The position numbers were made by a program, and so were the translations under genes. A stretch of 33,911 nt of DNA from Pyrodictiaceae archaeon. GTDB lineage: Archaea; Thermoproteota; Thermoprotei_A; Sulfolobales; Pyrodictiaceae. This document shows, in pieces, positions 18,866 to 27,885 of the stretch (its first letter is position 1; each line of letters opens with the position of its first letter). The notes beneath the pieces were generated by a model that was given only the letters and a program-made list of their open reading frames with translations, was not told where the DNA came from and searched no databases. The stretch is taken from assembly GCA_027028845.1 (NCBI GenBank), contig JALVHV010000072.1, forward strand, positions 1 to 33,911, given 5' to 3'.

Positions 18866-19777
18866 ATGAGGCGGTGGAACATGGAGGGCCTTGTAAGCGC
18901 TCTCATCATGGATGGCGGAGTAGTTAGGGTTGACAATGTTCCCCTTGTTGTCCCACGAGGCTATGTATTGCTCAAGACTCTGTGGGCTAGGTGGGGTAGC
19001 ATAGACGAGGCGATACGGAGAGGGCTATTGCCAGTAGATATGCCCGTGGTCGCTGGATATACTGGTGTCGGGGTAGTTGTTGAGACAGGTATAGGCTCTA
19101 ATACCGCATTAGCTGGTAAGCCTGTTAGTCTCGTAAGGATTTCCGAGAACTATATGCCTCCCGTTATCGGCCATGGCTTTATCTCACCATATACTGTTGC
19201 GCCTGGAGATCATTTAGCTATTGTTCAGCGTGACCCGAGCTATGTTATTCTACTCGACTCGGCTCTGGCTTGCGAGACCTTAAGGGTCTTAGAGATCAAA
19301 ACTCGCAGTGTCTTAGTACTAGGCTCGGGGATTTACGGCCTCTTAGCAGCCTACTTGCTCCATAGCACTGGAATAGAGTATACAGTGTTTGTTAGGAAGG
19401 ATAGTGCTAGTTATCAAGTTATTCAGGAATTGGGGCTAGCAACAACTCAGAGCCTTAATGCCCTAGACTCGGACGCCGTCGTAGCGGCTAGCCTTGATAC
19501 GTTGCTAGTAGAGGAGGCTGTGAAAAAGGCCGAGACGCGTATACTAGTCCTGCATCCTCTTATAGCGTATAGAGGCATGCCAGTGAGGCCCTTGGCAAAG
19601 AGCCTTGAGATCGTAGGGGTTGCTGGAGGAAAGGAGTTTGCTGGATGCGCTATGCGGCTTGTTAAAAAAGCTTGGAAAATACTATCCAGCTATATGTCCT
19701 TCGTGAAGGGGTTTATTCCGCCGCCTAGTGAGGGGCTTCCAGCCCTAGGTGTTGTCTACGAGGCTAGCTCTTCTTAG
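18866..19777 (+). CDS. Zinc-type alcohol dehydrogenase-like (MDR) protein, apparently lacking the zinc ligands
   Basis: GYTGVGVVVETG, Rossmann motif VLVLGSGIYGLLAAYLL; no GHE motif or structural-zinc cysteines. Confidence 0.7.
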   Translation: MRRWNMEGLVSALIMDGGVVRVDNVPLVVPRGYVLLKTLWARWGSIDEAIRRGLLPVDMPVVAGYTGVGVVVETGIGSNTALAGKPVSLVRISENYMPPVIGHGFISPYTVAPGDHLAIVQRDPSYVILLDSALACETLRVLEIKTRSVLVLGSGIYGLLAAYLLHSTGIEYTVFVRKDSASYQVIQELGLATTQSLNALDSDAVVAASLDTLLVEEAVKKAETRILVLHPLIAYRGMPVRPLAKSLEIVGVAGGKEFAGCAMRLVKKAWKILSSYMSFVKGFIPPPSEGLPALGVVYEASSS

Positions 19778-20996
19778 ACTCTCGATACTCCTTTATTGAT
19801 TCAGCTATCCTCTTTACGCCCTCCCTAATCTCCTCGATGCTTGGGTAGCTGAAGTTCAGCCTCATTGTGTTATGGCCGCCTCCTCTCGGGTAGAAGGCGT
19901 CGCCTGGCACGTATGCTACGCCTTTCCGTATGGCTATGGTTAGCATTTCTCTGCTATTGATGTCCTCGGGAAGCCATACCCAGATAAACATCCCGCCTAT
20001 CGGCCTTGTCCACCTAACACCCTCGGGCATGTAGTCCTGGAGCGCGCCTATCATAGCGTCTCTCTTCTCGCGATAGAGCTGTTTTATGAACGGTATTCTC
20101 TCATCAATGATGCCTTTCTTCATTGCCTCGGCTGCTATGTACTGTGTAAATGAGGGAGTGTGTAAGTCTACACCCTGCTTGACTAGCTCTATCTTTGCCA
20201 CAATATCCTTATGAGCTATTACCCAGCCTACCCTCATACCAGGCGAGAGTATCTTGCTTATCGTGCTAGTGTAAACCACTCTGCCGCTCTCATCTAGTGT
20301 CTTGAGCGGCTTTACGTCTCTTTCCTCAAACGTTATGAAGCCATAGGGGTCGTCCTCGAACACTATGAGATCGTACTCCTCGGCTAGCTCCATTAAGTGC
20401 TTCCTTCTATCCATTGGCAGCGTTGTTCCTCCCGGGTTATGGCTAGTCGGTATCGTGTAGATCATCTTCGGCTTTATTCCCTGGCTCTTTGCCTCCCTTA
20501 GCCTCTCTTCGAGGATATCGGTTCTCATACCATCCTCGTCTATTGGCACAGTTATGAAGTTCACGCCAAGGCCCTGTAGTGCACTAAGCATGCCTAAGTA
20601 TGTTGGCTCCTCTGTTACTATGTAATCGCCTGGGTTTAGGAAGGTCCTTGCGACAAGGTATAGTGCCTGCTGACTACCCGTAGTAACTATTACATCGTCA
20701 TCAGGGTTTACTTTAACACCATGTCTCTCTGAGAACTCTTTCACGGTCTCTATGAAGAATCTTACTCCCTTTGTGGGGGCATATTGGAGGGCTTTGTCAC
20801 CGTATTTCTCGATAACCTCAACTGCTATCTCCGATATCTCCTTCTTGGGGAAGGTTCTTGGATCGGGTAGGCCGCCTGCGAAGCTTATTACTCCACCCTG
20901 TTCAACTATCTTTAAGAGCTCACGTACATCGGAGGCCTTGATCGATTTTGCTAGGTCCGAGAAGTACTTGGTATAATCCGTGATGCGTGACGGCAT
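19764..20996 (-). CDS. PLP-dependent aminotransferase class I/II (2-aminoadipate/LysN-like)
   Basis: ISFAGGLPDPRTFP, TTGSQQALYLVARTFLNPGD, YTIPTSHNPGGTTL, FEDDPYGFI, TSTISKILSPGMRVGW, MRLNFSYPS. Confidence 0.92.
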   Translation of the reverse strand: MPSRITDYTKYFSDLAKSIKASDVRELLKIVEQGGVISFAGGLPDPRTFPKKEISEIAVEVIEKYGDKALQYAPTKGVRFFIETVKEFSERHGVKVNPDDDVIVTTGSQQALYLVARTFLNPGDYIVTEEPTYLGMLSALQGLGVNFITVPIDEDGMRTDILEERLREAKSQGIKPKMIYTIPTSHNPGGTTLPMDRRKHLMELAEEYDLIVFEDDPYGFITFEERDVKPLKTLDESGRVVYTSTISKILSPGMRVGWVIAHKDIVAKIELVKQGVDLHTPSFTQYIAAEAMKKGIIDERIPFIKQLYREKRDAMIGALQDYMPEGVRWTRPIGGMFIWVWLPEDINSREMLTIAIRKGVAYVPGDAFYPRGGGHNTMRLNFSYPSIEEIREGVKRIAESIKEYRESKKS

Positions 20997-21126
20997 CTCA
21001 CACCATCCAGGTCTATAGCGTTAAGCATTGAGGCTTAATAACTAGTGCTCCATTTAAGGAGAGGGCTCCTGGGTAAACCGGATAAATTGTAATACCACGA
21101 GAGAAGCTCTCTAGGCGGCATAGGAG

Positions 21127-21888
21127 ATGGGTGAGTCCCTGCTAGCAAGGCTTGAGGAGCAGCGTCTACTCCTAGAGGCTATTAGTAAGGGTGAGTATTG
21201 CTGTCTCCGGCACGGGCTACCCTATGTAACGCCCTCAATACTTGCCTCGCAGACACTCTGTGAGAGGAAGGCAATAAACGAGCTCCTATCCTCGCCGCGC
21301 AAACCCGTATCCAATGAGGCTAAGGAACTCGTAAAAATAATTCTTAATACGAAGAAGAAGCTACCAAGGGTGCTGCCTGAGTATTTTTCGTTAGATGTAC
21401 CACTTGCCACGATTATCCAAGGCGTCCCGGTAATTGGTAGGCCGCATAGCATTGTTTTCGTAAAGGGTTTTGTACAAGCAATTGTTATCGGGAAAAAGAC
21501 GAGTAGGCCCGAGAAGCTTTACCTTAGTGACCGTGTGAAGCTATATGCATACGGCTTGCTTGCATCCAGGGCAGGGCTCCCACTGGGGTCTAGAACCCGG
21601 CTAGTACTAGTAGCTGCTAGGGATAACCAGCACCTAATAGAGGCTATTAAGAGCGTCAATCAATGGCTCCGAGCCGGTGCATCGCTTCCACCGAGATCGC
21701 GTAGCTACACTATTCATTTCTTGGCACATGACGAGGGCGTTGAGGAGGAGACTCTGGCACCCCTTCTCGCTTATTGGCGCGGTGACAGAGAGGAGTATGT
21801 CGAGCCTGGGCCGTGGTGCCGTAACTGTCCATTACGTGACTCATGTAGCGCTACTCGCTACAGAGCTGGGGAACTATATTATCAATAA
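21127..21888 (+). CDS. Cas4-like / DUF83 PD-(D/E)XK-family protein
   Basis: N-terminal Cys in SQTLCERKAINELL and C-terminal CRNCPLRDSC, the Cas4/AddB-like Fe-S cysteine layout; intervening GRPHSIVFVKGFVQAIVIGKKT aligns with the PD-(D/E)XK core. Confidence 0.65.
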   Translation: MGESLLARLEEQRLLLEAISKGEYCCLRHGLPYVTPSILASQTLCERKAINELLSSPRKPVSNEAKELVKIILNTKKKLPRVLPEYFSLDVPLATIIQGVPVIGRPHSIVFVKGFVQAIVIGKKTSRPEKLYLSDRVKLYAYGLLASRAGLPLGSRTRLVLVAARDNQHLIEAIKSVNQWLRAGASLPPRSRSYTIHFLAHDEGVEEETLAPLLAYWRGDREEYVEPGPWCRNCPLRDSCSATRYRAGELYYQ

Positions 21889-22375
21889 TGTAGTTAAAAA
21901 TCCTGGCAAATACTATGACGTGGAGCCCTAGCACAATAATGTTGATAAACAAGTCAACCATGCTCGTGCGTATCTTGCCTCTTAGCTTCTCGCAGTAGTT
22001 TGCTAGGAGCGATTCGACGTAGTAGAGTGATGCTATGAAACCAAGCGGGAATACCCCTATGATAAAGGATACAGGGTCTATTCTGGGCGCGTTACAGAAG
22101 CTAAGTACTCTCTTAGTGAAGCTATATAGCTCATATAACGCTGCTATTACCGCTGGCAAGCTGATAGCATAGAGGATTAGGAAGAGCTTTACACCAAGCT
22201 GGATAGAGACGCCGAAGTTGACTAATATTCCTGGGATGAACGTTGAGAATCCACTAAGTATAGCCGCTGTCATCACGCTATGTCTTGAGAGGCCTAGCTC
22301 CGCGTTAAGCAATACTTCTCTACAACTGGCCCTACTCTCGGCTACTGTCTTCTCACTAGGCATCTCTGCTACCAA
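21851..22375 (-). CDS. Hypothetical multi-pass membrane protein
   Basis: 174 aa with several hydrophobic segments; convergent overlap with the Cas4-like ORF. Confidence 0.65.
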   Translation of the reverse strand: MVAEMPSEKTVAESRASCREVLLNAELGLSRHSVMTAAILSGFSTFIPGILVNFGVSIQLGVKLFLILYAISLPAVIAALYELYSFTKRVLSFCNAPRIDPVSFIIGVFPLGFIASLYYVESLLANYCEKLRGKIRTSMVDLFINIIVLGLHVIVFARIFNYIIDNIVPQLCSE

Positions 22376-22439
22376 GACATGCCCCTAACACTGCTTAGCG
22401 ATAGATAAAAACTGTGGAACTAGGGAAAAATCACTAGTT

Positions 22440-22536
22440 GGCGGCGATGTGGATCGCCTGCGACGACGATACCGCAGCCCCACGCTTGGTTCCTAGGGGC
22501 TGCGGGGTGCTGATGAAGAGCCGTGCCGAAGCCGCC
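22440..22536. other. GC-rich foldable element (candidate structured RNA, strand undetermined)
   Basis: CCGCAGCCCC (22472-22481) pairs perfectly with GGGGCTGCGG (22496-22505). Outer arms GGCGGC (22440-22445) and GCCGCC (22531-22536). GCTGATGAAG sits on the 3' shoulder. Confidence 0.45.
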
Positions 22537-22550
22537 ACTCGTCCTTATCG

Positions 22551-23321
22551 TTACTCCGTGGATGTTAGTGCCTCTTCTACCACGCCTCTCCTTGTTACTC
22601 TTAGCACTTTGTTGTGGTAGATTATGATGCCCTTATCGGTTATCTCGAATGGATGTCTTCTCATGCTGTGCTTTGTTCCCCTCATCTTCCATACTATGAG
22701 GCTTCTCTTGAGCTCGCCGTCTATCTCGTCTAGGTCTAGCCTAATGATACCGTCTGCTGCGTGTTCTACGCCTGGGCCTCCGAACCCTCGCTCGGTTACG
22801 CTGACCTGGCTTACTAGGAAGCTGGTCGTGCCGAGGCCGCTTAGTACCCTCTTGAGCATCATTACGACGCTTCTAGCCACGCTCGGCTTTGTCAGATAGA
22901 GTGTTGACACTGAGTCTATTACTACTCTCTGTGCACCCGTATCCCTTATGGCTTCCTTTAGCACGTCTATGAGTAGGCCTACGTCGGTTGGATCCCTTAC
23001 TACGTATTTCTCGCGCTTTGCTGCCTCACCTATCCCGCCTGTGAAGGCATCGACTATCGCGAATGTTCCCTCGCGCTCGTAGGGGCGAACATCCCATCCA
23101 AACTGGGCCATGTTTATCCTTACTTGTACCGGGTGCTCCTCGAGCGCCACGTAGACTCCTGGCTCGCCTAGTTGTAGCCCGTTCCATAGATATTGCTGGC
23201 TCATAATCGTCTTCCCGGTACCAGGACCACCACTTAGCAGCACTACGTTCCTCCTAGGTATGCCTCCGTAGAGTATTTCGTCTAGCCCGGGGATACCCGT
23301 TTTGACGCGCTCTATGGGCAT
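22551..23321 (-). CDS. KaiC-like RecA-superfamily ATPase (single domain)
   Basis: [60 protein letters not shown]. Confidence 0.9.
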   Translation of the reverse strand: MPIERVKTGIPGLDEILYGGIPRRNVVLLSGGPGTGKTIMSQQYLWNGLQLGEPGVYVALEEHPVQVRINMAQFGWDVRPYEREGTFAIVDAFTGGIGEAAKREKYVVRDPTDVGLLIDVLKEAIRDTGAQRVVIDSVSTLYLTKPSVARSVVMMLKRVLSGLGTTSFLVSQVSVTERGFGGPGVEHAADGIIRLDLDEIDGELKRSLIVWKMRGTKHSMRRHPFEITDKGIIIYHNKVLRVTRRGVVEEALTSTE

Positions 23322-23471
23322 AACTATCCACCACCTGGGTCTGTGTATTTTCCTCCTAGATAGTAATACTGTTGAACCAGGTATATAAAGAGAGCCCAGA
23401 CCAGTCTAAGCCAGATAAGGCAAGGAATAATACCCTACTGCTAGCTCTTAGGAACAAGGTGTAGCATTGTA

Positions 23472-23975
23472 TTGAGCAAGGCAGCTAACCAAGACACGGT
23501 TGCTAAGTGGCTAGGCGAGTCTGGGTTCCTCGTAGCACCCCTAAGCGCTCCCCTACCCTCAAACGCTTCCTGGGGGCTTCTCGTATCAACGCCTCCCCCA
23601 CTACAGATAAAGCTGCGCCTCTTGGGCCTAAAGAACGGCGACGTAATAGTAGGTGTCGGAGTGAACTTCTCCGAGAAACACGTAGAGGAGATCAAGGGGC
23701 TCAAACCAGCGGAGCGCGTTAAGCTATCAGCGAGAATCCTTAAATCTATACTCGAGGTCTGTCCATATTGCCGCGTAGCTCTAAGAGAAAGCCTACTAAA
23801 CCCAACAGCTATTGTGGCTGAGGTACTCGTCTCGAGAGAGGCTCTGAATAGGCAGCGACTAGTAGATGAGGCTGCCAGGCTTGTTAACGTGTTCTTAGTC
23901 GTTAATACAATCCTTTGGCAGGAATTCCCGCTCGTAGAGGTAGAGGAGTCCAAGCAATCCAACATCTTCATGTAA
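23472..23975 (+). CDS. Uncharacterised archaeal protein
   Basis: 167-aa ORF with charged/hydrophobic alternation typical of a globular protein. Preferred over the fully overlapping antisense ORF, which is Ser/Arg-rich. Confidence 0.7.
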   Translation: MSKAANQDTVAKWLGESGFLVAPLSAPLPSNASWGLLVSTPPPLQIKLRLLGLKNGDVIVGVGVNFSEKHVEEIKGLKPAERVKLSARILKSILEVCPYCRVALRESLLNPTAIVAEVLVSREALNRQRLVDEAARLVNVFLVVNTILWQEFPLVEVEESKQSNIFM

Positions 23976-24003
23976 TCCAGGGAACCCGGTGGCTCAAAGG
24001 GGC

Positions 24004-24021
24004 TTAGTGCAGCTGCACTAA
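24004..24021. promoter_or_regulatory. 18-bp perfect palindrome TTAGTGCAGCTGCACTAA next to a TATA-like box
   Basis: Palindrome checked base by base. TTTTTAAAA follows 2 bp downstream (24024-24032), and the antiporter ORF starts at 24143. Confidence 0.6.
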
Positions 24022-24142
24022 CGTTTTTAAAAGACAGTGCGCCAGGGCTTGCATTGCCGCCCCGTACTCTTCAGCACTGTATCCTCCAATCCAGCCCCGT
24101 GCTTGCTGGCTACTTGGTTCCGGGAGTACCTGGGGATAGGTA

Positions 24143-25690
24143 TTGAATGAGACTGTGAGAGCTGCTGTACTGATAGGCTTGCTACTATTCTTGTCAAAGA
24201 TAGGTGAGGAGGCTACTATTCGTCTACGTCTTCCAGGGTTCCTTGGCTCCGTGATAATGGGTTTGTTGATAAGCGGGGCAGTAGCCGGCATAGTAACACC
24301 AAGTGACCTTGATCCTGCGCTCCTCTTGCTCGTCATCGGCATTAATTTCACGCTGTTCCTTGCAGGTGTTGAGGAATTATCCAATCCCGCGCTCCTAGTA
24401 CCTAGTAGGAGCGAGCTGGCTTATTCCGCAATAATGCTGTCTCTATCAAGTATCTTAGTCGCGTTCGCCGTTAAGCTATTAGGGTTTGTGCCTGGATGGA
24501 GAGAGTCTCTTGCGCTCGGTGTTGTCCTTGGTCTTATAAGCTCGGGTCCCCTCGCAAAGATAGTTCTTGGCCGAGAGGATGTTGGCGAGAAAGAGCTAAG
24601 CATAATGCGTATCGGGCTCCTTGTAGAAGTCGAGGGCCTTGTTGTATTTAACGCCCTGGTCGCGGGCGAGAATGTTGCATGGCAACTCGCGTTATCGGCT
24701 GTATTCGTTGTCTTTATATTCCTTATTGGGCGCCACTATCTCACACTACTATTCCACTTTATTGAGCGATACCTCGCTGTCAAGGAAGCACCGTTTGCGA
24801 TGATAGTCGCCCTAGTCTTGATGACCGGCTATATAGCTGAGGCAATAGGCTTCAATGCCGCTGTAACAGCATTGCTTCTCGGAATGTTTCTCTCAGAGTA
24901 CCTAGAGGAGCGCCCACTATACCTTGAGCGCATAAACGCCTTTACCTATGGCTTCCTCGAGCCATTATTCTTCATAGGCATAGGCATATATGCTACAAGG
25001 ATAACGCTTAGCGGCCTAGCTCTCTCCCTGCTCCTCTTCGCTCTCGCAGCCCTACCGAGAGTACTCGTAGCATACCTCCAAGGACTAAGGCCTATACAGG
25101 GACTTGCTTATCTCGCTAAGGGCGGCGTTGATGCAGCCCTTCTCCTCTCCTTGCTCCAGGACGGACATATAGGATACGAGCTATACACTATCTCTCTCTT
25201 CGCCATAATCTTGTCAGTAATAGTCGCGTCCCTCGAGTCAGCCTCGATGCATGTACATCGCCCAGAGAAGCTAAGGTACCGCGTAGTAGACCTAGAACTA
25301 GACACAGACATTGCACACATAGATATGCCTGCCGAGGAGGCAGCTAGACTTGTAGCAGAGAAGGGAGCACTAGTAGTTGTTGACGACAACCTACGACCCG
25401 TCGGATACGTAACCGCCAAGGACTTTGTTGAGGTGGATCCCTCTCTTCTACGCAATATCCCGCTGCGCTTCTTCCTAAGAAAAGAGGTCCCCATTGTACA
25501 CAAGGACAAGACATTACAGGAGGTCCTAACCGATGTCTCACTAATAACCGAGCCAATAATAGCCGTTATCGATGACGAGGGAAAGGTTCTTGGAACCCTT
25601 CGGCCCCGTAAACTCCTAGGCGCTCTCCTGAGGAAAGAGAAGGGAGAGAAGGGCTCAGGAGCGCCGGCCCCGCAACATCCCCGCCGATGA
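24143..25690 (+). CDS. CPA2/Kef-type cation:proton antiporter with C-terminal CBS domain pair
   Basis: Multiple TM helices; FLGSVIMGLLISGAVAGIV, ALGVVLGLISSGPLAKIVLG; C-terminal VVDDNLRPVGYVTAKDFVEV and IAVIDDEGKVLGTLRPRKLL. Confidence 0.88.
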   Translation: MNETVRAAVLIGLLLFLSKIGEEATIRLRLPGFLGSVIMGLLISGAVAGIVTPSDLDPALLLLVIGINFTLFLAGVEELSNPALLVPSRSELAYSAIMLSLSSILVAFAVKLLGFVPGWRESLALGVVLGLISSGPLAKIVLGREDVGEKELSIMRIGLLVEVEGLVVFNALVAGENVAWQLALSAVFVVFIFLIGRHYLTLLFHFIERYLAVKEAPFAMIVALVLMTGYIAEAIGFNAAVTALLLGMFLSEYLEERPLYLERINAFTYGFLEPLFFIGIGIYATRITLSGLALSLLLFALAALPRVLVAYLQGLRPIQGLAYLAKGGVDAALLLSLLQDGHIGYELYTISLFAIILSVIVASLESASMHVHRPEKLRYRVVDLELDTDIAHIDMPAEEAARLVAEKGALVVVDDNLRPVGYVTAKDFVEVDPSLLRNIPLRFFLRKEVPIVHKDKTLQEVLTDVSLITEPIIAVIDDEGKVLGTLRPRKLLGALLRKEKGEKGSGAPAPQHPRR

Positions 25691-25813
25691 ACTCCCTTTG
25701 GCGGGTTCGGTCTTACCCCGCGATAACCGGGATCCCTCTTCACAGCCCACTTGTCTCTAGTTACTCCTTTCTCTCGAGAACTAATAAAGTCTAGGAGAGG
25801 CCAAGAGGGTGAA

Positions 25814-25887
25814 GGCTCGGCGAAACTCTGAACAGTCATAACCCCCTGTAAGCGAGGGTTCCTACTTGCCGGGTAGTCCTCACGGCC
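25814..25887 (-). ncRNA. Weak C/D-box sRNA candidate
   Basis: Minus strand GGCC-GTGAGGA(C)...TATGACTG(C'-like)-ttcagagtttcg-CCGA(D)-GCC; terminal GGC/GCC pairing. The D' box is not clear. Confidence 0.3.
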
Positions 25888-25936
25888 AATCTCTCTGTTA
25901 GCGGGGAAGCCCCTTTTTATTGTGAAAAGACCGGGG

Positions 25937-27778
25937 CTATGCTGTTTCGTGGCTTGTCTCTTCTTTTACTCTTCTTAGCTGCCGCTTGTACATCTCGAAG
26001 AGCTCCTTTGTCGTCGTAGCGTCTTCGGGCCCTTTATCTGGTCTCCATCTTATGAAGCGCGGGAATCTTATCGAGATACCTGCTCCTGGTTTTGCCCAGC
26101 CGTAGCAGCACGTGTGTATTGGGCTCAGGGTTAGCTCTGCACCTATTATCTCAGCAACGAGTGCTGGCTCTACCCATACGTCTGGCTTCATTTGGCTATC
26201 TACGCGTGCTGGCTTGTGATCAGTTATGTAGGGTTTTAACATGTCATCGAGCCGTTCAAGGTCTTCATCGGTGAAGCCACTTCCCACTTTGCACACGCTC
26301 TTGAAGGTATCTGTGTCTGGGTCGTAGGCCGCCATTAGGAGGGCTCCGAACTTTCCTCCACGACGGCCCCTGCCGTAGAATGCCCCTATTACTACTAAGT
26401 CAACTGTGTCCGTCATCTCCGACTTATAGTCTCGCTTATACTTTATCCAGAGCCATCCCCTTGCACCAGCTTGGTAAATGCTCTTGTCATGAACCGCCTT
26501 GGCCATTACGCCCTCTGCGCCGTCCTCTATCGCTTTTAGGAAGAACTTCTCAAGTTCCTCGGCGCTATTGGTGACTATTCCCTCTGCTAGGCGCCATGTC
26601 TCCTGGCTATCTATTATCTTTTCGAGTGTCTCGTGGCGTACGGGGAGAGGCTTAACGGTTAAGTCCTCGCCGTTGCTGTATAGGCAGTCGAAGAGAAAGA
26701 CTGCTACGGGTATCTCGGATAAGTATACATGGACATCATGTTTGCGCCTACGCCTCATGAGTACCTGGAAGGGTCTTAGCTCACCGGTCTCAGGGTCTAT
26801 GGCTACTATTTCTCCCTCAACTATTGCCTCCTCGGCCTTTATCCACTTCTTCGCCATCTCAACAACATCCGGGTACATGTGGGTTATGTTCTCTAGTCTC
26901 CTCGAGTATATCCAGACCTTGTCGCCCTTCTTGTGAATCTGCGCCCTCTCGCCATCATACTTGTACTCCACAAGCGCGCGGCCGCCGAGCTTCTTGAGGA
27001 TCTCCTCGGGGTCGTTTAGTCGCTCGGCGAGCATCGGCCTAATGGGTATGCCTACTTCCGGCTTGATCCCCTTAAGCGCCTCTATGCCCTGGGTAGCAAG
27101 TATCTTTGCTATCATTCCGAGGTCTGCGCGAAGGTTGTACGCCCTCTCTACGATGTTCCTCATAGCAGCGCTTCCACCGAATACGACCGCTAACGCCTCC
27201 ATTATCGTGGCGTCGCCGACGCCTAGGCGGAGCCTTCCCTCAACGAAGCGAGCGATGTACTTTGCCTCCTTAGGAGAGGCTTCGGCGAGGAGGCCTGCTA
27301 GGAGCTTTAACTTTATATCCCTACTCCCCTCGCCCTGGGCGAGAGCAACCTTGGCCAACGTGTCGTAGACCTTCTCGACAGTGAGGCCAGTGCTGCCAGC
27401 GGGCTTCTTCATGAAGGCGAGTAGCCCTACTGCTTGTTGTTTCTGAGCCTTCTCTGACTTAATCTTCTCTATGGCCTTGCCTATATCGCCCAGCTTCTTA
27501 GCCAATTGCTCGATTTCCCGCTCAGGTACCTGGAGAGCAATAGATGCAGCCTTGATCAATAGTTTCTCGCCAACACCTAGCTCTGGTAATCCCTTCCAAT
27601 CAGGCCACAGCTTACCCTGTAGAATATAGACAACCTTATCTATCACGTCAGCTGGTGTCTTTTTGAACAACTCTACAAGGTATAGAAGCATCTGTGTCCT
27701 TGCAGTAACTCTCTCTAGCTTCTCAAATGTCTCAGCGAGTATCGAGAAACTCATAGGCATAGTACTACACCAAGACAA
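25937..27778 (-). CDS. lig: ATP-dependent DNA ligase
   Basis: Motif I ALVEYKYDGERAQIHKKG, IVEGEIVAIDPETGELRPFQ, EGVMAKAVHDKSIYQAGARGWLWIKYKRDY. The start may be the internal MPMSFSILAETFEKLE. Confidence 0.95.
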   Translation of the reverse strand: MSWCSTMPMSFSILAETFEKLERVTARTQMLLYLVELFKKTPADVIDKVVYILQGKLWPDWKGLPELGVGEKLLIKAASIALQVPEREIEQLAKKLGDIGKAIEKIKSEKAQKQQAVGLLAFMKKPAGSTGLTVEKVYDTLAKVALAQGEGSRDIKLKLLAGLLAEASPKEAKYIARFVEGRLRLGVGDATIMEALAVVFGGSAAMRNIVERAYNLRADLGMIAKILATQGIEALKGIKPEVGIPIRPMLAERLNDPEEILKKLGGRALVEYKYDGERAQIHKKGDKVWIYSRRLENITHMYPDVVEMAKKWIKAEEAIVEGEIVAIDPETGELRPFQVLMRRRRKHDVHVYLSEIPVAVFLFDCLYSNGEDLTVKPLPVRHETLEKIIDSQETWRLAEGIVTNSAEELEKFFLKAIEDGAEGVMAKAVHDKSIYQAGARGWLWIKYKRDYKSEMTDTVDLVVIGAFYGRGRRGGKFGALLMAAYDPDTDTFKSVCKVGSGFTDEDLERLDDMLKPYITDHKPARVDSQMKPDVWVEPALVAEIIGAELTLSPIHTCCYGWAKPGAGISIRFPRFIRWRPDKGPEDATTTKELFEMYKRQLRRVKEETSHETA

Positions 27779-27885
27779 TTAGTGCTACAATCTCAAATGA
27801 GTAACTGGGGCGAAAATCACCCCGCACTGAGTGTAGGTACAGAAACTAGTTTATTACCCTCAACCCCCATCGTAATTGCCTATAG

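Noticed and set aside
23441-23971. 176-aa minus ORF fully opposite 23472-23975
   Set aside because: Ser/Thr/Arg-rich, low-complexity composition typical of shadow ORFs; the plus-strand ORF looks like a globular protein.
25703-25748. Full C/D sRNA at the third 11-mer copy
   Set aside because: CCGA at the right end could be a D box, but no C'/D' pair fits and the span is short.
25108-25839. 243-aa minus ORF opposite the antiporter 3' end
   Set aside because: Arg/Ser-rich shadow ORF antisense to a clear CBS-domain coding region.
26499-26936. 145-aa plus ORF
   Set aside because: Antisense to the conserved DNA ligase core.
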